DNA of 64,000 nucleotides from Gliomastix tumulicola (GCA_001599755.1 BCHX01000003.1:1106276-1170275), one strand, 5' to 3'. Numbered from the stretch's first letter, positions 34,275 through 46,500 are shown. Made by a program: numbers and translations. The notes: generated by a model not told the origin, from the sequence alone.

Positions 34275-36487
34275 CTTGATGATGTTTTTGCGCGTCTTCG
34301 AGTCTCTAGAATACATCTTTAGTGAACGGCTCAACCCCCAGCCTAGGGTAACAATGGGAAGTCGATATAAAAGAGGCAGGGCAGGGTAGAAGAGAATAAA
34401 AGTGATATTATACAGGTGACGTCGAGGAGCCCAGAGCCATGCCAGCACGGACTACTATCAAGGACAGCCTCCGTCTGTGCCCACGGATGGGCGACATGAG
34501 GAGACGGGGAGGTGGAAAGGATGGGGAGTTGAGGAAGGGAGGTGCTGGATGGTGACGGAGGGGGGAAGCGGGCAGAAGGGAAACGGCACGACGACTGACC
34601 TAAGTAATCAGCAGCAGGCGAGCAGCAGTAGGGAGAGTCGGGCTTTTGGGGGGTCGTGCCAGGCGGTAAGAGGCCTAGCGAGTGGGCAGAGCAGAATCCG
34701 GACCCGTCCTCCCACCAAGGAATTGTGGTACGACGAGAGGTATGGTAGGCTCGAGGGCAGAGGCGACGCTGTTTCGCCGGGGATTGGTATGTGTGCTGCA
34801 AGCCGAATGCGATAGCTGTCGCGTAACGAGCCGTAGACCAACAATGGGAGTGAGGAAGAGAGGCTCGACGAGCAAGCCCGAGGCCGTCGGAGTGGGAAAG
34901 GTGCGGGTAGCGTGGGGAAATCGTCGAGAGCTGTGTGGAGTCGGATCGAATGAGGAGAGTCAAGCGGACACCCTGCTAGATGTCGTGGCTCGAATGCGGG
35001 ACCAAGAATCATATGCAGGATGGCCCAATGGATTGAGCGTCTGACCAATGGACGCCGGTCCAGTGTTGAATGGGGGCACCGGACGATTCTTAGGTCTGAT
35101 CGGACAAGATTGGCGGCGAGGTGGTGTGGGAGAGTCGCCGTCGTGTCCCAAGACCAGTCGCTCGATTGTCTTGTGACCAGCAGGTTTCCTGCAGTCAATG
35201 CTGTCGAGGAGGTGGTGGGATGCCGCGAGTGAGACGAGGGGAGTAATGCCGCAGGATAGGCTCGCATGCACTACCCAATGTATTGCCTCCCACTCAGGGT
35301 TTGCCTCCAGCCACCGTTCCGCGATAGGCGGGACGAAAGGGTTCGGTCAAGGACCTGCGTGTCGTATAGATGCCTCGAGGAGCGAGAGTGCCAGCACCGG
35401 ACTTGGGACGAGAGAAAAGACAACACTGTGGAAAGGTGAGTTGACGAGGACTTGACCGTGGACAACCTCCCCGGGTGGCAGCTTTTTAGTACACCTTGGG
35501 AGCTGGGACTGTACGAGAATGGATGCAGCAGGTGTAACTCCGGCCGGGTTGGCGGCCACAAGAGGAGTATCGCACGGTACCCTCAGTGTGCTCGCTTGTC
35601 CGTGGTGGGCTCACCGCATGTTGTGGCCCAAGCAGCCCGCAGAATCTGCGGTGGTGCTTTGGTGTTGGCCGGTTGGGCAAATCAAAGCGCAGCGGCCGCC
35701 ATCGGTGTCGGTTAGCTGCAGGTCTATAGTGCCATCGTTCGTGCGGTCCAGGGAGGTGTGGCCCGCGATGACAAACGGTCTGGCGCGGATTGTTGCCCAA
35801 TCATGGCGTGCTCGGCATGCTGAGAGCGAGTCGTAAAAGAGACGGAACGCATCCGTGGATTCAAAATGTCCGCCTGGAACTGACAATCAAGTTGGAGGAT
35901 AGCACAGCCTCAGCTTTCAACCTCAGGCAGCCGTCCAGGCACTTCCAGAGGTACTTCCTCGATGTACTTCGTCCTCGGGGCAGGCACGGACAAGGTAACT
36001 CGGATTGGGCAGGTACGCTTCGAGGGAAGGGAGCCACTCTGCAAGGCGACCGTCCGTCAATGGACAAGGTACCTTGGGTCAATGTAGTCCGCAATCATCC
36101 AGCTGGCTCGTATTGATACCGGCAGTTGGATGCCAAGTGACATGTCACGGCGAAGACCTAAGGGCGGTATGTTCATGTGAAACTAGCACCCAAGGATGAA
36201 TTGTACGAATAATGAAACTGCATGTCATCCGGAGCAGGAGCGACGGACGGTCGTTCGACTCGAGGGTACACGACATAAATTGTGAGGCAGCTACAGTACA
36301 CCACAATATTACGCAGAGCCAGTCTTTTATGTCACCCGCCGCTAGGGGGAACTCTCGCCATGGATTGTATGGAACCCAGTTGACCAAGTTATCGATAAGC
36401 CCTAGTTTTGCTAAAGAATTGTCCAGTCGCAAATGATGGTCGTTCAAGCAGTCGCATCAAGCACTCCAGGAGAACAGCGTCTTTCTG
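34275..36487. promoter_or_regulatory. 2.2-kb divergent intergenic region
   Basis: Lies between the starts of the Cys-rich protein gene and the Obg GTPase gene. No convincing gene: the frames at 34343-34963 (-) and 34608-35267 (-) are low-complexity and overlap other open frames. A stretch resembling the 5' half of a tRNA-Arg lies at about 35017-35046. Confidence 0.5.
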
Positions 36488-38341
36488 ATGGCTCCTAGAT
36501 GCGTCTGTGGCATACGCACAGCCACGCCGTTCCTCTATCCCTCCCTCCTTGGTCCGCGAACCATCCTTACCCGCAAATCACGAGGCTACTCCCGCTCCTA
36601 CTCGACCGCGACACAACCAGAACCAGCAGACCCCGAACGCCCTCCTACCACGGTCAACGACCTCCCCGAGTCCCATCTGAACCCGGCGCCCGATGACTAC
36701 GCCGCGCCCAAGTTCGCCGACAAGGCAGAGCTGACCCTGTACGCCGGACGCGGCGGCAATGGATGCGTCTCCTTCCTGAGGGAGGCCTTCCACCCGGACG
36801 GGCCCCCCAACGGCGGCGATGGCGGTGCTGGTGGAAACGTCTACATCCAGGCGGCATACGGCGAGACGACGCTGCATAAGCTGGCTCGCAAGAGCTTCAT
36901 CAGAGCCGGAAAGGGGAAGCACGGCCAGGGAAGCGCGCAGGGCGGCACCAAGGGCGACGACGTCATCATCACAGTTCCTGTCGGGACGATAGTGCGTGAG
37001 CTGGAGCGGCATGACCCTGCGTCCGAGGAGGCTATAAGCTTGAAGGTGTTTGATGCCGTCCAGAAGGAACGGCGGAAAGAGAAGAGGCTAGCCGAGGAGG
37101 CGCAACGAAGGCAAGCGAAAGAGAAAAAGGCAGCACTAGCCGCACAACAAATGGAAGAGAAGCTAGACCAGGACGACCAGGCTGAGGAGGAGATAGAAGA
37201 GGAGTATGAGGTCAAACGTACTCGCCGGTCAAATATGGACGAAGAGGTGAGAGAAGAGGAAGAGCTGGAGGAGGAAGAAGACGAGGATCCTCGGCGTCAC
37301 AAATGGATATTATATCCAGGCTTGTCGAAAACCGACATGAAGAACGCCGAGTTCCCCAAACTTCCGAGAAGAACACAACTTTACCACCAGCCACCACCGA
37401 CTATCCATCTCGACCTCTCGAGGCCTACAGAGCAGCCCATCCTCCTTGCTACTGGGGGGATTGGCGGCCTAGGAAACCCCCATTTTACTTCCAGGACTCA
37501 TCCCAGACCTATCTTCGCCACCAAGGGTGACGATTCCGTTACGATGAAAATCGAGCTAGAGCTCAAGCTCCTAGCCGACGTCGGCCTCGTCGGTCTGCCC
37601 AACGCCGGGAAAAGCACATTGCTCCGCGCCATGACCAACAGTCGCACAAGAGTCGGCAACTGGGCCTTCACCACGCTGCAGCCAAACATCGGCACCGTTG
37701 TTCTAGACAAGTACTCGGGCCGTCCGGCAGTCTCCGCCTCCAACAGGCGCAACCCAGATGGCACTGAGGATCTCGAGCGCCGAACCAGGTTCACAGTTGC
37801 CGACATCCCTGGTCTCATCGAAGGGGCCCATCTCGATCGCGGACTGGGCATTGCCTTCCTCCGACACGTCGAGCGAGCAGGCGTGCTGGCCTTCGTCGTC
37901 GATCTGGGCGCCGGGAACGCTGTCAAAGCCCTAAACGCCCTGTGGAACGAGGTGGGCTTGTATGCGCGCATGCGCGAGGAGGAGGAGCAGGACCGCGGCA
38001 TCGAAGCCAACATCAACTGGGACATGGACCCAACTACATCACATACTCCCGTGCATCTGCTCAATGCCGATTCAGTGGCGTCTACTAAACCACCCGCTGC
38101 ACTCGACATTGCAGGGAAGCCCTGGTTTGTCGTAGCTACCAAAGCCGACTTGCCGCACACGAAGGATAATTTCCTGGAGCTCAAGAACTACCTTGAGAGG
38201 ATAAGCAAGGGCGAGGCTCCCCATCCCAGCGGTGTCGAGAAGGCCTGGACCAAGAATTGCTCCGCCATCCCGGTGAGTGCCATCAACAATCAAGGAGTTG
38301 ATCGCATCACCCACTGGACAGTTGGACTCTTGGACGGGTAG
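36488..38341 (+). CDS. Mitochondrial Obg-family GTPase (Mtg2-like)
   Basis: Single exon, 617 aa. Obg GTPases assist large ribosomal subunit assembly; the fungal mitochondrial form is Mtg2. The N-terminus is Arg/Ser-rich without acids (MAPRCVCGIRTATPFLYPSL...RGYSRSYSTA), as expected for a mitochondrial presequence. The Gly-rich Obg fold starts near residue 78 (KAELTLYAGRGGNGCVSF...GGDGGAGGNVYI). The G domain has GLPNAGKST (G1, from G369), DIPGLIEGA (G3) and TKAD (G4). Between the two is a charged insertion of roughly 90 residues (about 178-270, rich in KE, EE and R), ending before RRHKWILYPG. It is convergent with the Trm4 gene, with only 168 bp between stop codons. Confidence 0.92.
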   Translation: MAPRCVCGIRTATPFLYPSLLGPRTILTRKSRGYSRSYSTATQPEPADPERPPTTVNDLPESHLNPAPDDYAAPKFADKAELTLYAGRGGNGCVSFLREAFHPDGPPNGGDGGAGGNVYIQAAYGETTLHKLARKSFIRAGKGKHGQGSAQGGTKGDDVIITVPVGTIVRELERHDPASEEAISLKVFDAVQKERRKEKRLAEEAQRRQAKEKKAALAAQQMEEKLDQDDQAEEEIEEEYEVKRTRRSNMDEEVREEEELEEEEDEDPRRHKWILYPGLSKTDMKNAEFPKLPRRTQLYHQPPPTIHLDLSRPTEQPILLATGGIGGLGNPHFTSRTHPRPIFATKGDDSVTMKIELELKLLADVGLVGLPNAGKSTLLRAMTNSRTRVGNWAFTTLQPNIGTVVLDKYSGRPAVSASNRRNPDGTEDLERRTRFTVADIPGLIEGAHLDRGLGIAFLRHVERAGVLAFVVDLGAGNAVKALNALWNEVGLYARMREEEEQDRGIEANINWDMDPTTSHTPVHLLNADSVASTKPPAALDIAGKPWFVVATKADLPHTKDNFLELKNYLERISKGEAPHPSGVEKAWTKNCSAIPVSAINNQGVDRITHWTVGLLDG

Positions 38342-38509
38342 CCAGTCACCTGTACTGATAACTTGACTGTAACATATGTACTACAACCAAAAAAAATTGA
38401 TCAAATGTAGGATAGACGGTAGCAATAACTCATGTAATCAATGAACTTTTTGTATTCTTACATAAACCCTCATTGGACCATTAAATCCGCCGTATCACAT
38501 TGCCCCTAT

Positions 38510-41063
38510 TCATTCTGGGGAAGGCGCATCTTCCACAACATCATCAGCAAGTTCCGTCGCCTCGTCTTTAGGAGCAGCCTGCTCTTCCTCCGCCTTCGCT
38601 GGGGTGTCAGGCTGCTGCTTCTTCAGCGTGATATTGATCAGGGGAGACACGTCATTGAAGATCCGCAGGAGCATAGCCGAACGGTCCTCTTTGGGCAGCA
38701 TCAGGTTCAGCGAGTGAATACTCTTCCAGAGAGGCAGGGCCATGCGCTCTGCGAAGTCGGGGTCGTTGCCATCCGGCTCAATCCGCAGCACGCAGCACCC
38801 CATCCCAATGTCTCGGACCTGTTCGCCGATCTCGTCAAAGTCCCTCCACTCTTCACCAGTGATACGAGGGAACATTTCGATCAGCAGACGATGCAAAGTC
38901 TCCTTGTTGCGCAGATGAACGACGCGTGGCTCCCCGACGTAGCCTTGGATAATAGGCATACCCTCGGCCTGGATACGCCAGCGGCAGACTTCGGCAGAGG
39001 GGGCCTCTTGCTTCATGAACATCCGCACACCACCATGGACAAACTTGATCCCTCGGCCCTCGTTGACGGTGAGGATGTCGCGGATGAGGGCGCTCGTGTA
39101 GTAGATACCCTTGGCTGGCTCACCCATCTCGTTCCGCACCAAGTATCGGTCGTTGGGGAAGCGTGAAGATAGCCTGTAGAACTCCTGAATGTTCTGAATG
39201 ACGAGGTGTTGTGGGTCGAGATACTTGAATGCCTCCTCTACAGGACCGTTTCGTCGCTGCTTCACGGGTTGCTCAGCAGGCTGCTCCTTGGGTGTTGAAG
39301 CAGCCGGTTCATCGTCGGTCTTCGCTTTCTTTACGGGACGCTCGTCATCCTCGGCCGGCAGGGAGCGCTTATTTCCATTGGCCGAAGCCTCGTCTTGAGT
39401 TGCCTCAGGTTTGGCCGCTTCTTCGGCCTCGACAACTGGCTCCTCCTCGACAGCTGCCTGCGCAGTGCCAGTAGACGTCCCTGCTGAAGGCTTCTCTTCG
39501 TTCTCGTTCTTAGCTTTGAACTCGGCCTTCTTCTCGAGGACAGTGATGAAGAAACCTCCCGTGTCCTGCAGATGGGCATAAACCCTCATGCATCGCTCGA
39601 GGGGCAGGTTGTGCCCATCCGAGCCCTCGGGGAGAGGGAACATGGTCTCTGAAACTCGTCCAGGGATGACTCCACCGTTCTGCTCTTGAGCGAACTTGTT
39701 GACAGCCTCCCAGGAGTCCCAGATGCGCCCGGACTTGTCCATGATTTTCCACGATGTCAGGCCAGGAACGCGCTTCAGCTCGGGAAGCTGATCACTGGCG
39801 TCGAGTATTTCGACATTCTTCAGACCGCCACACCTCTCGATAGCAGCCGAAACGACAGCCTCATTCTCCACGGGGTTCATGCTGCAGGTCGAATAGACGA
39901 CTCGGCCACCGGGCTTGAGCAGCTGGAGTGCCCTGACCAGGATGCGGACCTGGGTCACATGGAGGCCAAGTGCACTGCCGGGCACCCAGTCCTTCCAGAG
40001 GTTAACGTTCTTTCGCAGTGTACCGTCGCCTGAGCATGGGACATCAGCGAGGATTCTGTCGAACTTGAGATAAGCATTCTTGTTGTCCTGCGAGGGCACT
40101 CTGATCGAGGGAAACATGGTCGCATCGTGGTTCGTGACGAGGAGGTTAGGGGAAGAGAGTCGCTTGAGCTGGTGCACCAGCATGTGGCCGCGCTTGTAGT
40201 CGGAGTCGTTGGCGATCAGGATACCGGTGGCCCTTCCAGCATCCGTGGGATCGGCTTCAAGGTCCGCCTCTATCTCGTCCTGTGTCTCCTTGCCAAGGTC
40301 CAGACCGTCCTCCTGCGCAAAAGTCCGCAGCGTCTTTCGAACACGCGCCTCCTCGCCAATGTGAATCATCTCCAGCAGCTGTGCAGCCTTGCTACCAGGC
40401 GCAGCGCACATGTCCAGCACCACGTGTCCGGGGCGCACGTCCAGAAGCAGGGGAGGGATCATGCTGACGACCTCCTGTCTGCTGATGTTTCCGACGCTGG
40501 TCTCGGAGACCAGGAACTTCTGGAAGGCGGCGAAGGGCGGGTTTCTGCGGATCACGTTCTTCGGCGTCGTCATCCACCAGGCCAGGCCCTCGGGGTACCA
40601 GGGCACGGGCTGAGGGGGCTCGACCGGTCGGCCATCTTCAAGCTCGATCTTGTTGATCTCGGGGATATATCGCGATTGCAGGAGCCTCTTGACAGCGAGC
40701 GCGTGTCTGGCGACAAGTTAGCAGATGGCACGAGATCATGCGCCAGGGAGCGCGCCACCAACCCTTTCGAGCCGCAGAATCGGAAGCTGTTGGGAAGCTC
40801 TCGACGGAGCGCATCCCAGTACTGTTGCTTCTCCTCATCCGGCAGTTGGAGCAGAGTGTCGTAGAATCTCTGGAGGTTCTGGTGCTCCTTGACGATGGCT
40901 GGGTAGGAGCGCCAGCTGCCGTCCCGAGCACCACCGCCGCCGCCGCCGCCGCCTCGTCCACCTCCTCCGCCTCCACGACGACCTTTACCCTGTGGAATTA
41001 TGAGTCAATTGAAGAGGAACTGCGAGTGACCGTCTATGCGCTTACCCTGAAGTTCTTGCCCAT
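38510..41063 (-). CDS. tRNA (cytosine-5) methyltransferase, Trm4/NSUN2 type
   Basis: Three exons on the minus strand: 41063-41046 (six codons, MGKNFR), 40989-40763 and 40706-38510 (813 aa). It methylates cytosine C5 in tRNA using S-adenosylmethionine, in the nucleus. SAM motif I is DMCAAPGSKAAQLLE. The two catalytic-site cysteines are in DVPCSGDGTLRKN and YSTCSMNPVENEAVV. The NSUN2-specific N-terminal block (FYDTLLQLPDEEKQQYWDALR, FRFCGSKGHALAVKRLLQS) and the Trm4 C-terminal domain are also present. A Gly/Arg-rich RGG-like tract follows the first exon (GRRGGGGGRGGGGGGG), typical of RNA binding. The acidic spacer around 39250-39520 and the C-terminus are low-complexity. The second intron begins GTTGGT, an unusual donor. 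Confidence 0.94.
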
Positions 41064-41935
41064 TCTTGCTAGCGAATTGCAGTGGGGGTTTGGTTGAAGT
41101 GGTCGAAAGAATTGTAAGTTTTTTTTCCTTTTCTAGACCAAGCTTCGACTGAGGGACTTGGAAGGTGGGATGGGACGCACCTTCTCTAGCAAGCAGTCGT
41201 TGTGGGGTTGGCGGTTTGGTGGGGCCGAGCAGACCGTATCAGGCAAAGGAATGCCGCCCTCGACCCAGACTCGAATCGCAAGACCATATGATTGGAGTTA
41301 CTCATTAATTTTTATTTGAGGACGCACTTAATGATATTGTGCCGTGTGGTCTGTAATATGGATGGGCGCTTGGATATTGTTGAAACCAGTCTTATTGATA
41401 CCTGGGTTATTGTTCACGTTGGGGTGCTGTGCAGAAAATATCACGGCATGCTTCAAGGTAAGCAAAGATGTTGATGATAGATGAGTCAAGAGGGCCTGGA
41501 GGGCAGATAGAAAGCTGCTGCCACCGAAGTCGTCAATGACAAGAGCCCACTGGGAGCCTCAATGCACAAACACCATGAATTGCTTGTCGATACTGTCTGG
41601 ATTCCATGTAACATCGTAGATACTGCCCTGATGGTTCAGGGTAGGATTCAACAACTCGAGAAGTACCAGTTACCAGGCAGCAGTTGGGGGGTGCGGCTGA
41701 CTCTGCTGCCTGTTGCTAAGAGTCACAGCGGCCTGCTCCAGACCTAAAAGCGGCGTCACTCGCCCACCTCCAGCCACCGCAGTGTTCTTATTACAGTGTA
41801 CTTGCTCCACCATGGTCCCCTAACTGCCCTTGGGCTGGCCAATCAAAAAATCGGCCCTCCGTGCCTACTTTTCCGCACACGCTCACCGCCCGGCAGAATC
41901 ACGATCAGTAAACGCATTGGCCACCCAGTCTCGAG

Positions 41936-41944
41936 TATATATAT
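41936..41944 (+). promoter_or_regulatory. TATA-box-like element without a clear gene
   Basis: TATATATAT followed by about 45 bases of CT-rich DNA, the usual look of a fungal core promoter; no substantial coding frame follows. Confidence 0.4.
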
Positions 41945-42200
41945 CCCTTCTCCCTCCCCCTCTTGCTCCGTTGGTCTTTTCCCTCTTCATACTTACCTTA
42001 TCGCGCTTCAATTGGCTCAAGATTCAAATGACGCAGCACAGAGGATCTGCATTGCACAGACCCGTGGTATCATTCTGTGCTTGGTTGCGGGTTCGCCTGC
42101 CGCCAGCGGTGTAATTTTTGTTGGCGAACTTGTTTTCATTGTGATCGTTGCTTCGAGCATCGGCATGAGGAAGACTCGCGTATGATCTTGCTGTGAACAT

Positions 42201-42256
42201 GGCGTGGTGAAGATACCACGCCGTCTGTGTTGTGAAGATTTGGTATCACGGCGTGA
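42201..42256. repeat. Two adjacent perfect inverted repeats
   Basis: GGCGTGGT-GAAGAT-ACCACGCC (42201-42222, 8-bp stem, 6-nt loop) and, 21 bp later, ATCACG-G-CGTGAT (42244-42256). Both share the CACG/CGTG core. Confidence 0.8.
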
Positions 42257-43521
42257 TGAGATTAAAATCTGTGCGCGCGGCTGTCGATGCGCTGCTTCGC
42301 TTGGAATTGCTGGTCGGAAGTGAGGCTCCTGGAAGGCTTGTGGGGCACGCTCACGTGGACATCTCAAGAAGAAGCTGCCCTTTAGTGACCGTCGCTGCAC
42401 ACGTGTGTTTCCCCAGCCATCACGGAGCTTCCAGCTCGTCAAATACCAAGTTCGCGTTCTCGCATACTTGATGAAGTGAACGACCTCTGCCGCGTCTTGT
42501 ATTCTCATCAAAATGCTTGCTTTCTTGTTCCATTCTTCGGGTGGCCCTTGTCGGGGGCTCCCTGAAGCCACTCCTCGTTTTGTGACCCTCTACCTCTGCC
42601 CGTGATTCATACCCGCCCCGGCGCCCATCATCCTCGCTTTCCAAGCATCGACAGCCTGTTCAGCGGTGCATATATCACTGTTCAAATCGATGAGTCAGCT
42701 GTGACTGTATGCCTGGCATTACGCGTTCATGTTCGACAGGCTACTCGACGACTGGAGGGAATCCCGACTACCCCTTCTCGCGGTCACGTCTCTATCGCGC
42801 CTTGGGTCATCTCCCCACCACGCTGGATGCTTTCGATAATTGAGTGTGTAGTAGACAGCTGAGCAGAGAACTGCTTGCTTGCACAACAACCGCCAAGCGT
42901 CCTCGCCTCCGTTCCTAGCGACTGGCTCGCTCTTCCGGGCCCTACGACGACAGGCGTGCTATCAGGCCACGGTTAGGCCCCTCTCTCGCTTATGAGGGGA
43001 ACACTGGTAATCTAGCCCTGTGCGTATCGCATGCCTACTACGTTGACACCATGCACAGGACTGACAGAAGGTCCTCCTTTAGGTTTACATCACTACGTTG
43101 GTCTTGACGGCCTCGCTTGCTCCTCGACCACACCCGTCTTGCCTAGTACAGAGAACGCGACTGCCTGGAGTTCGTGGATGGCGCCGCCGTCACCCACCCA
43201 TTTCAGATTTTGACCCTGAAATCAAGTGAGGTCCTCGAGTGGTACGGCACCGCTGCCATGGACTGGATCGACGACTACAACGACCGACCAGAGCCTGCCA
43301 CCCGGAGTTGTAGCATAGGATCCGTCCTCCAAGGAAGCACAGGATCGGCAATCTAGACAATCGGTCTGCTATTCTTGGTGAGCAATCGCTTCTGAGACAC
43401 TAAGGGACTAGCAAGAGCACCCATCTAGAAACGGTTTGTTCACACAGCGCACTTGTCCCTTAAGGACGCTTGGTCAAATTATTGGGTATATGGCCTACAA
43501 TAGTCTCCAACATACTCGTCA

Positions 43522-46500
43522 TCATGTTCTAGGGTTCCGGAGAAAGTTGACCACGCCGCTGCAGTAACCAACCAGATCATCAAGCCGGTCCCCTTCCTGT
43601 GCCTGGTACTCCTTCCACTCGCCCAGTGCTGCCATCAGCTCCTCGCTCGCCATGATCAGATCCGAGTGAAGTCGTAGGAACACAGTCATCCACACCTGCA
43701 TCAGCTCGTAGTCGCGGCGCTGCTGCAGCCTGGCCGTGAGAGCCCGGATGAAGTGCAGAAGCTCGTTTGAGCCGCTCCTTCCGTCGCCGATGGACAGAGA
43801 GCGAAGCTCGAGGTCCGCGCCTGAGGGAGAAAGACTCTTCAAGTGCTCGATGAAGTCGTCATCTGTTCTAATTAGTATATGCAGAAGTTGAGAATCGAAA
43901 CTAGGGAACTCACAGTTTCCAGCTGCGCCGCCGGCCCGCAGCTTTGTGGTGAACATCTCCTCGAACCGCTCTTGATCAAGCTTTGTGACCCTAGACTTGC
44001 TGGTCTCCTCGACGGCACCCGCACTCGGCTGTGCCATCGAGGATGGCGCACCAGTTGTGGAGGGGAGGAAGAAAGGAGCCTTCTCTGGTGCCTTGGGAGC
44101 TTCCTTAGGCTTATTCCGCTCCTTGATAAGATCTAGATGAAGGAGTGACTGCCATCTAGCCTTGGGGACGAGACTCAATGTTGTCAAGTCTGAGCTGAGC
44201 TGGTCGATGTTGGGCGCGAGAACCTCATCATCTGCAGCCGTGCCATCCTCCTCCTCGAACGCTCCGGCGAGTAAACCCCCGTCTCCACTTCCTGCGACAG
44301 ACGGTGCAGCAACCTCTTCGATCTCCTTCTCTGAGATCTGTCTTGTTGCCACATGTTTGAACATGGTCCTGTTTGTCCAGAGCGTGACACCCATCTCATC
44401 CTTGATCGTTGCGGCCAGGTACTCACCCGTGTAGGACATTGCCAGGGCTGTGCAGGGCTTCTCGAGCCGAATGGCGTCGATGAGATGGCTAGTGGGCAAA
44501 TCCCAGACTCTGATGATCTTATCCAAGGACGTGGCAATGATCCAACGCCCGTCGTAGGAAAAGCAGAAGTCGGTGATTGTATCCTTGGGTCCCCAAAACT
44601 CTCTGATAGTTCTCTTCGTCTCCATATCCACAACCCTGATAGATAGATCGTCGCAGGAGAAAGCGACCAGATTGCTCGCGGCATGGTATCTGCACCCTGT
44701 AGGGACAGTCATGGGCGCCCAGTCTAGCTGCTCCAGCAAGTTTCCAGTGAGGAAGTCCCAAAACTTGATCTTGCCGTCTAGAGAGCAGGACACAATCGTC
44801 TTGTTCATCGAATCGACAACGATCCCAGTGATGGCCTTGGTATGCCTCCCAGTACCCGCGGGGAACTTGGATCCGTTGGCTGCTTGCAATTGCACAACAT
44901 CATCCGCCTGCCTCAACTGCTGCGTCTTCAGCTGCCTCGCCTGTGCAGGCGTCAGCTTCGAGGGGAAGCGTTGCCGATATTGTCCAGACTGCAAATTGTA
45001 CATGTCGATCCCACCAGCCTCAGAGCCAACAAGGGCAAATGTTCCACAGGGGCTGATGGCAACGGTAGACACAAACGCAATGTCAGTGGTAGCAAGAGCC
45101 CACCGTCCTGCTCTCTTTCGCCCCCAGAACCATGTACGGGCATAGCGGTCGTTCTTGTGAGCTGTGACGACGCTCTCCCAGCCAGTACTGCCGCTCACTT
45201 CGGCGTCATGGCGCTTGGCTTTCGGATCTTTGCCCTTTGACCAGATTACTTGCTTCCCTGGAAGCGCGCCGATACCTCCATCCCGGTTGAGTGACGTTGC
45301 GATGCAGGTGATCTCAGGCGCTTTTAGTTCTTCTAACGTTGTGGTCGAACCGTGGGCCAGAGCATTGGTAGCCAGGATTCCCACCTTCTTGGCCTTCTTG
45401 CGGACGTTTCCTTGACTCAACTCCGTACTCTGTCCATCACGACGTAAGCTCCAACCCCACAAACTTCGGTCTTGTCCACCGCTCAGCAGCCACTTGTTTC
45501 CGGCATCCGCGCCCTCGAAGTCTGAAGGGAGGAAGTGAAGGCAGTGAACTGGGCCAGCGTGGCCGCTTCTCTGGTGTAGGATTCTGGGCGTCGGCGCGAA
45601 GGGCGTCTTGTCGAAGATCCAGGTTTTGAGAGAGTTGTCGCGGCCGCTGGTGACAATGACAGGCTGGCCGGAGAGGAACTCTACCTTGCTGGTTCCGCCT
45701 CGCACGATGGCGGAGTCATGCGTAGGCGGATTGTGTGCGCTCCTGAGAACACCCATCACCCGGCCGCCCTTGTTGAGGTCCCAGAACGTGATGTCACCAG
45801 TGGACGAAGTTGCTGTTGCCATCACGCCGTCTTTCCTCCCGTCCTGGCCAGCCCCTTGGCCGTCAGTCCTGAACGAGATCGTCGTAACCGGGTTCTCAGG
45901 GCTGCCGGCTTCGAGCTGAAGGACCGGCTTGTCGGCGAGCACATTGGTAATGACCAACGTCCCATTCTCGTATGCAACTGCAAGCATGGAAAGTGCTGGG
46001 GTGGGCTCCAGGCATGTAACGGCGCCACACTGTGCTGATGGTGGAAGAATGGTGTAGATCAGCTTCCCGGTACTGATGTTCCAGATTTCCACCCAGCCAT
46101 CCTTCCGTCCGACGAATATCTTGTTGAGGTATGTGGGCATGCTGGTAATGCCGCCAGTGATTTCGTTGCCTCCCTTGGGTGCGCCCATTGTATGAATCGT
46201 AGTGTAGTGTTCGAGAGTTGCCGACTTGAAGACCTCAATGCGAGTCGAAGCACAGGCAACGACCCATGTTCCTAGGACTAGGATCTGCCTGATGGGCTGT
46301 GTCAGGTCTGAGGGCAGCTCCAGCTCGTCCACCTTGCGACCCTTCTGTATGACCCAGATGCCCTGCGGCTGGCCCTCTTGGCCGCCTCCCCATGCTGCGA
46401 GCACCTTCTTTCCCCATGATAACGTGGCGGTTATGTCGGCCGGAGTCTGGGGTTTGCTGACGAAGACGAGATGGAGACCTCGGCGCAAATCGTACGTCTG

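Larger units (their letters stand above)
41064..43521. other. 2.5-kb intergenic region with an orphan promoter-like stretch
   Basis: No recognised gene. A TATATATAT box (41936-41944) is followed by a CT-rich stretch and an ATG at 42028 that opens only a 28-codon frame. Two nearby perfect hairpins lie at 42201-42222 and 42244-42256. A frame at 43174-43356 reads like ordinary protein but is short and matches no family I know. Confidence 0.45.

Noticed and set aside
34343..34963. 206-codon minus-strand frame upstream of the Cys-rich protein gene
   Set aside because: Low-complexity Ser/Pro/His content; probably promoter or 5' UTR of the neighbouring gene.
42017..42571. 184-codon minus-strand frame over the orphan promoter
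   Set aside because: Composition looks random and the frame crosses the hairpins; no family match recognised.
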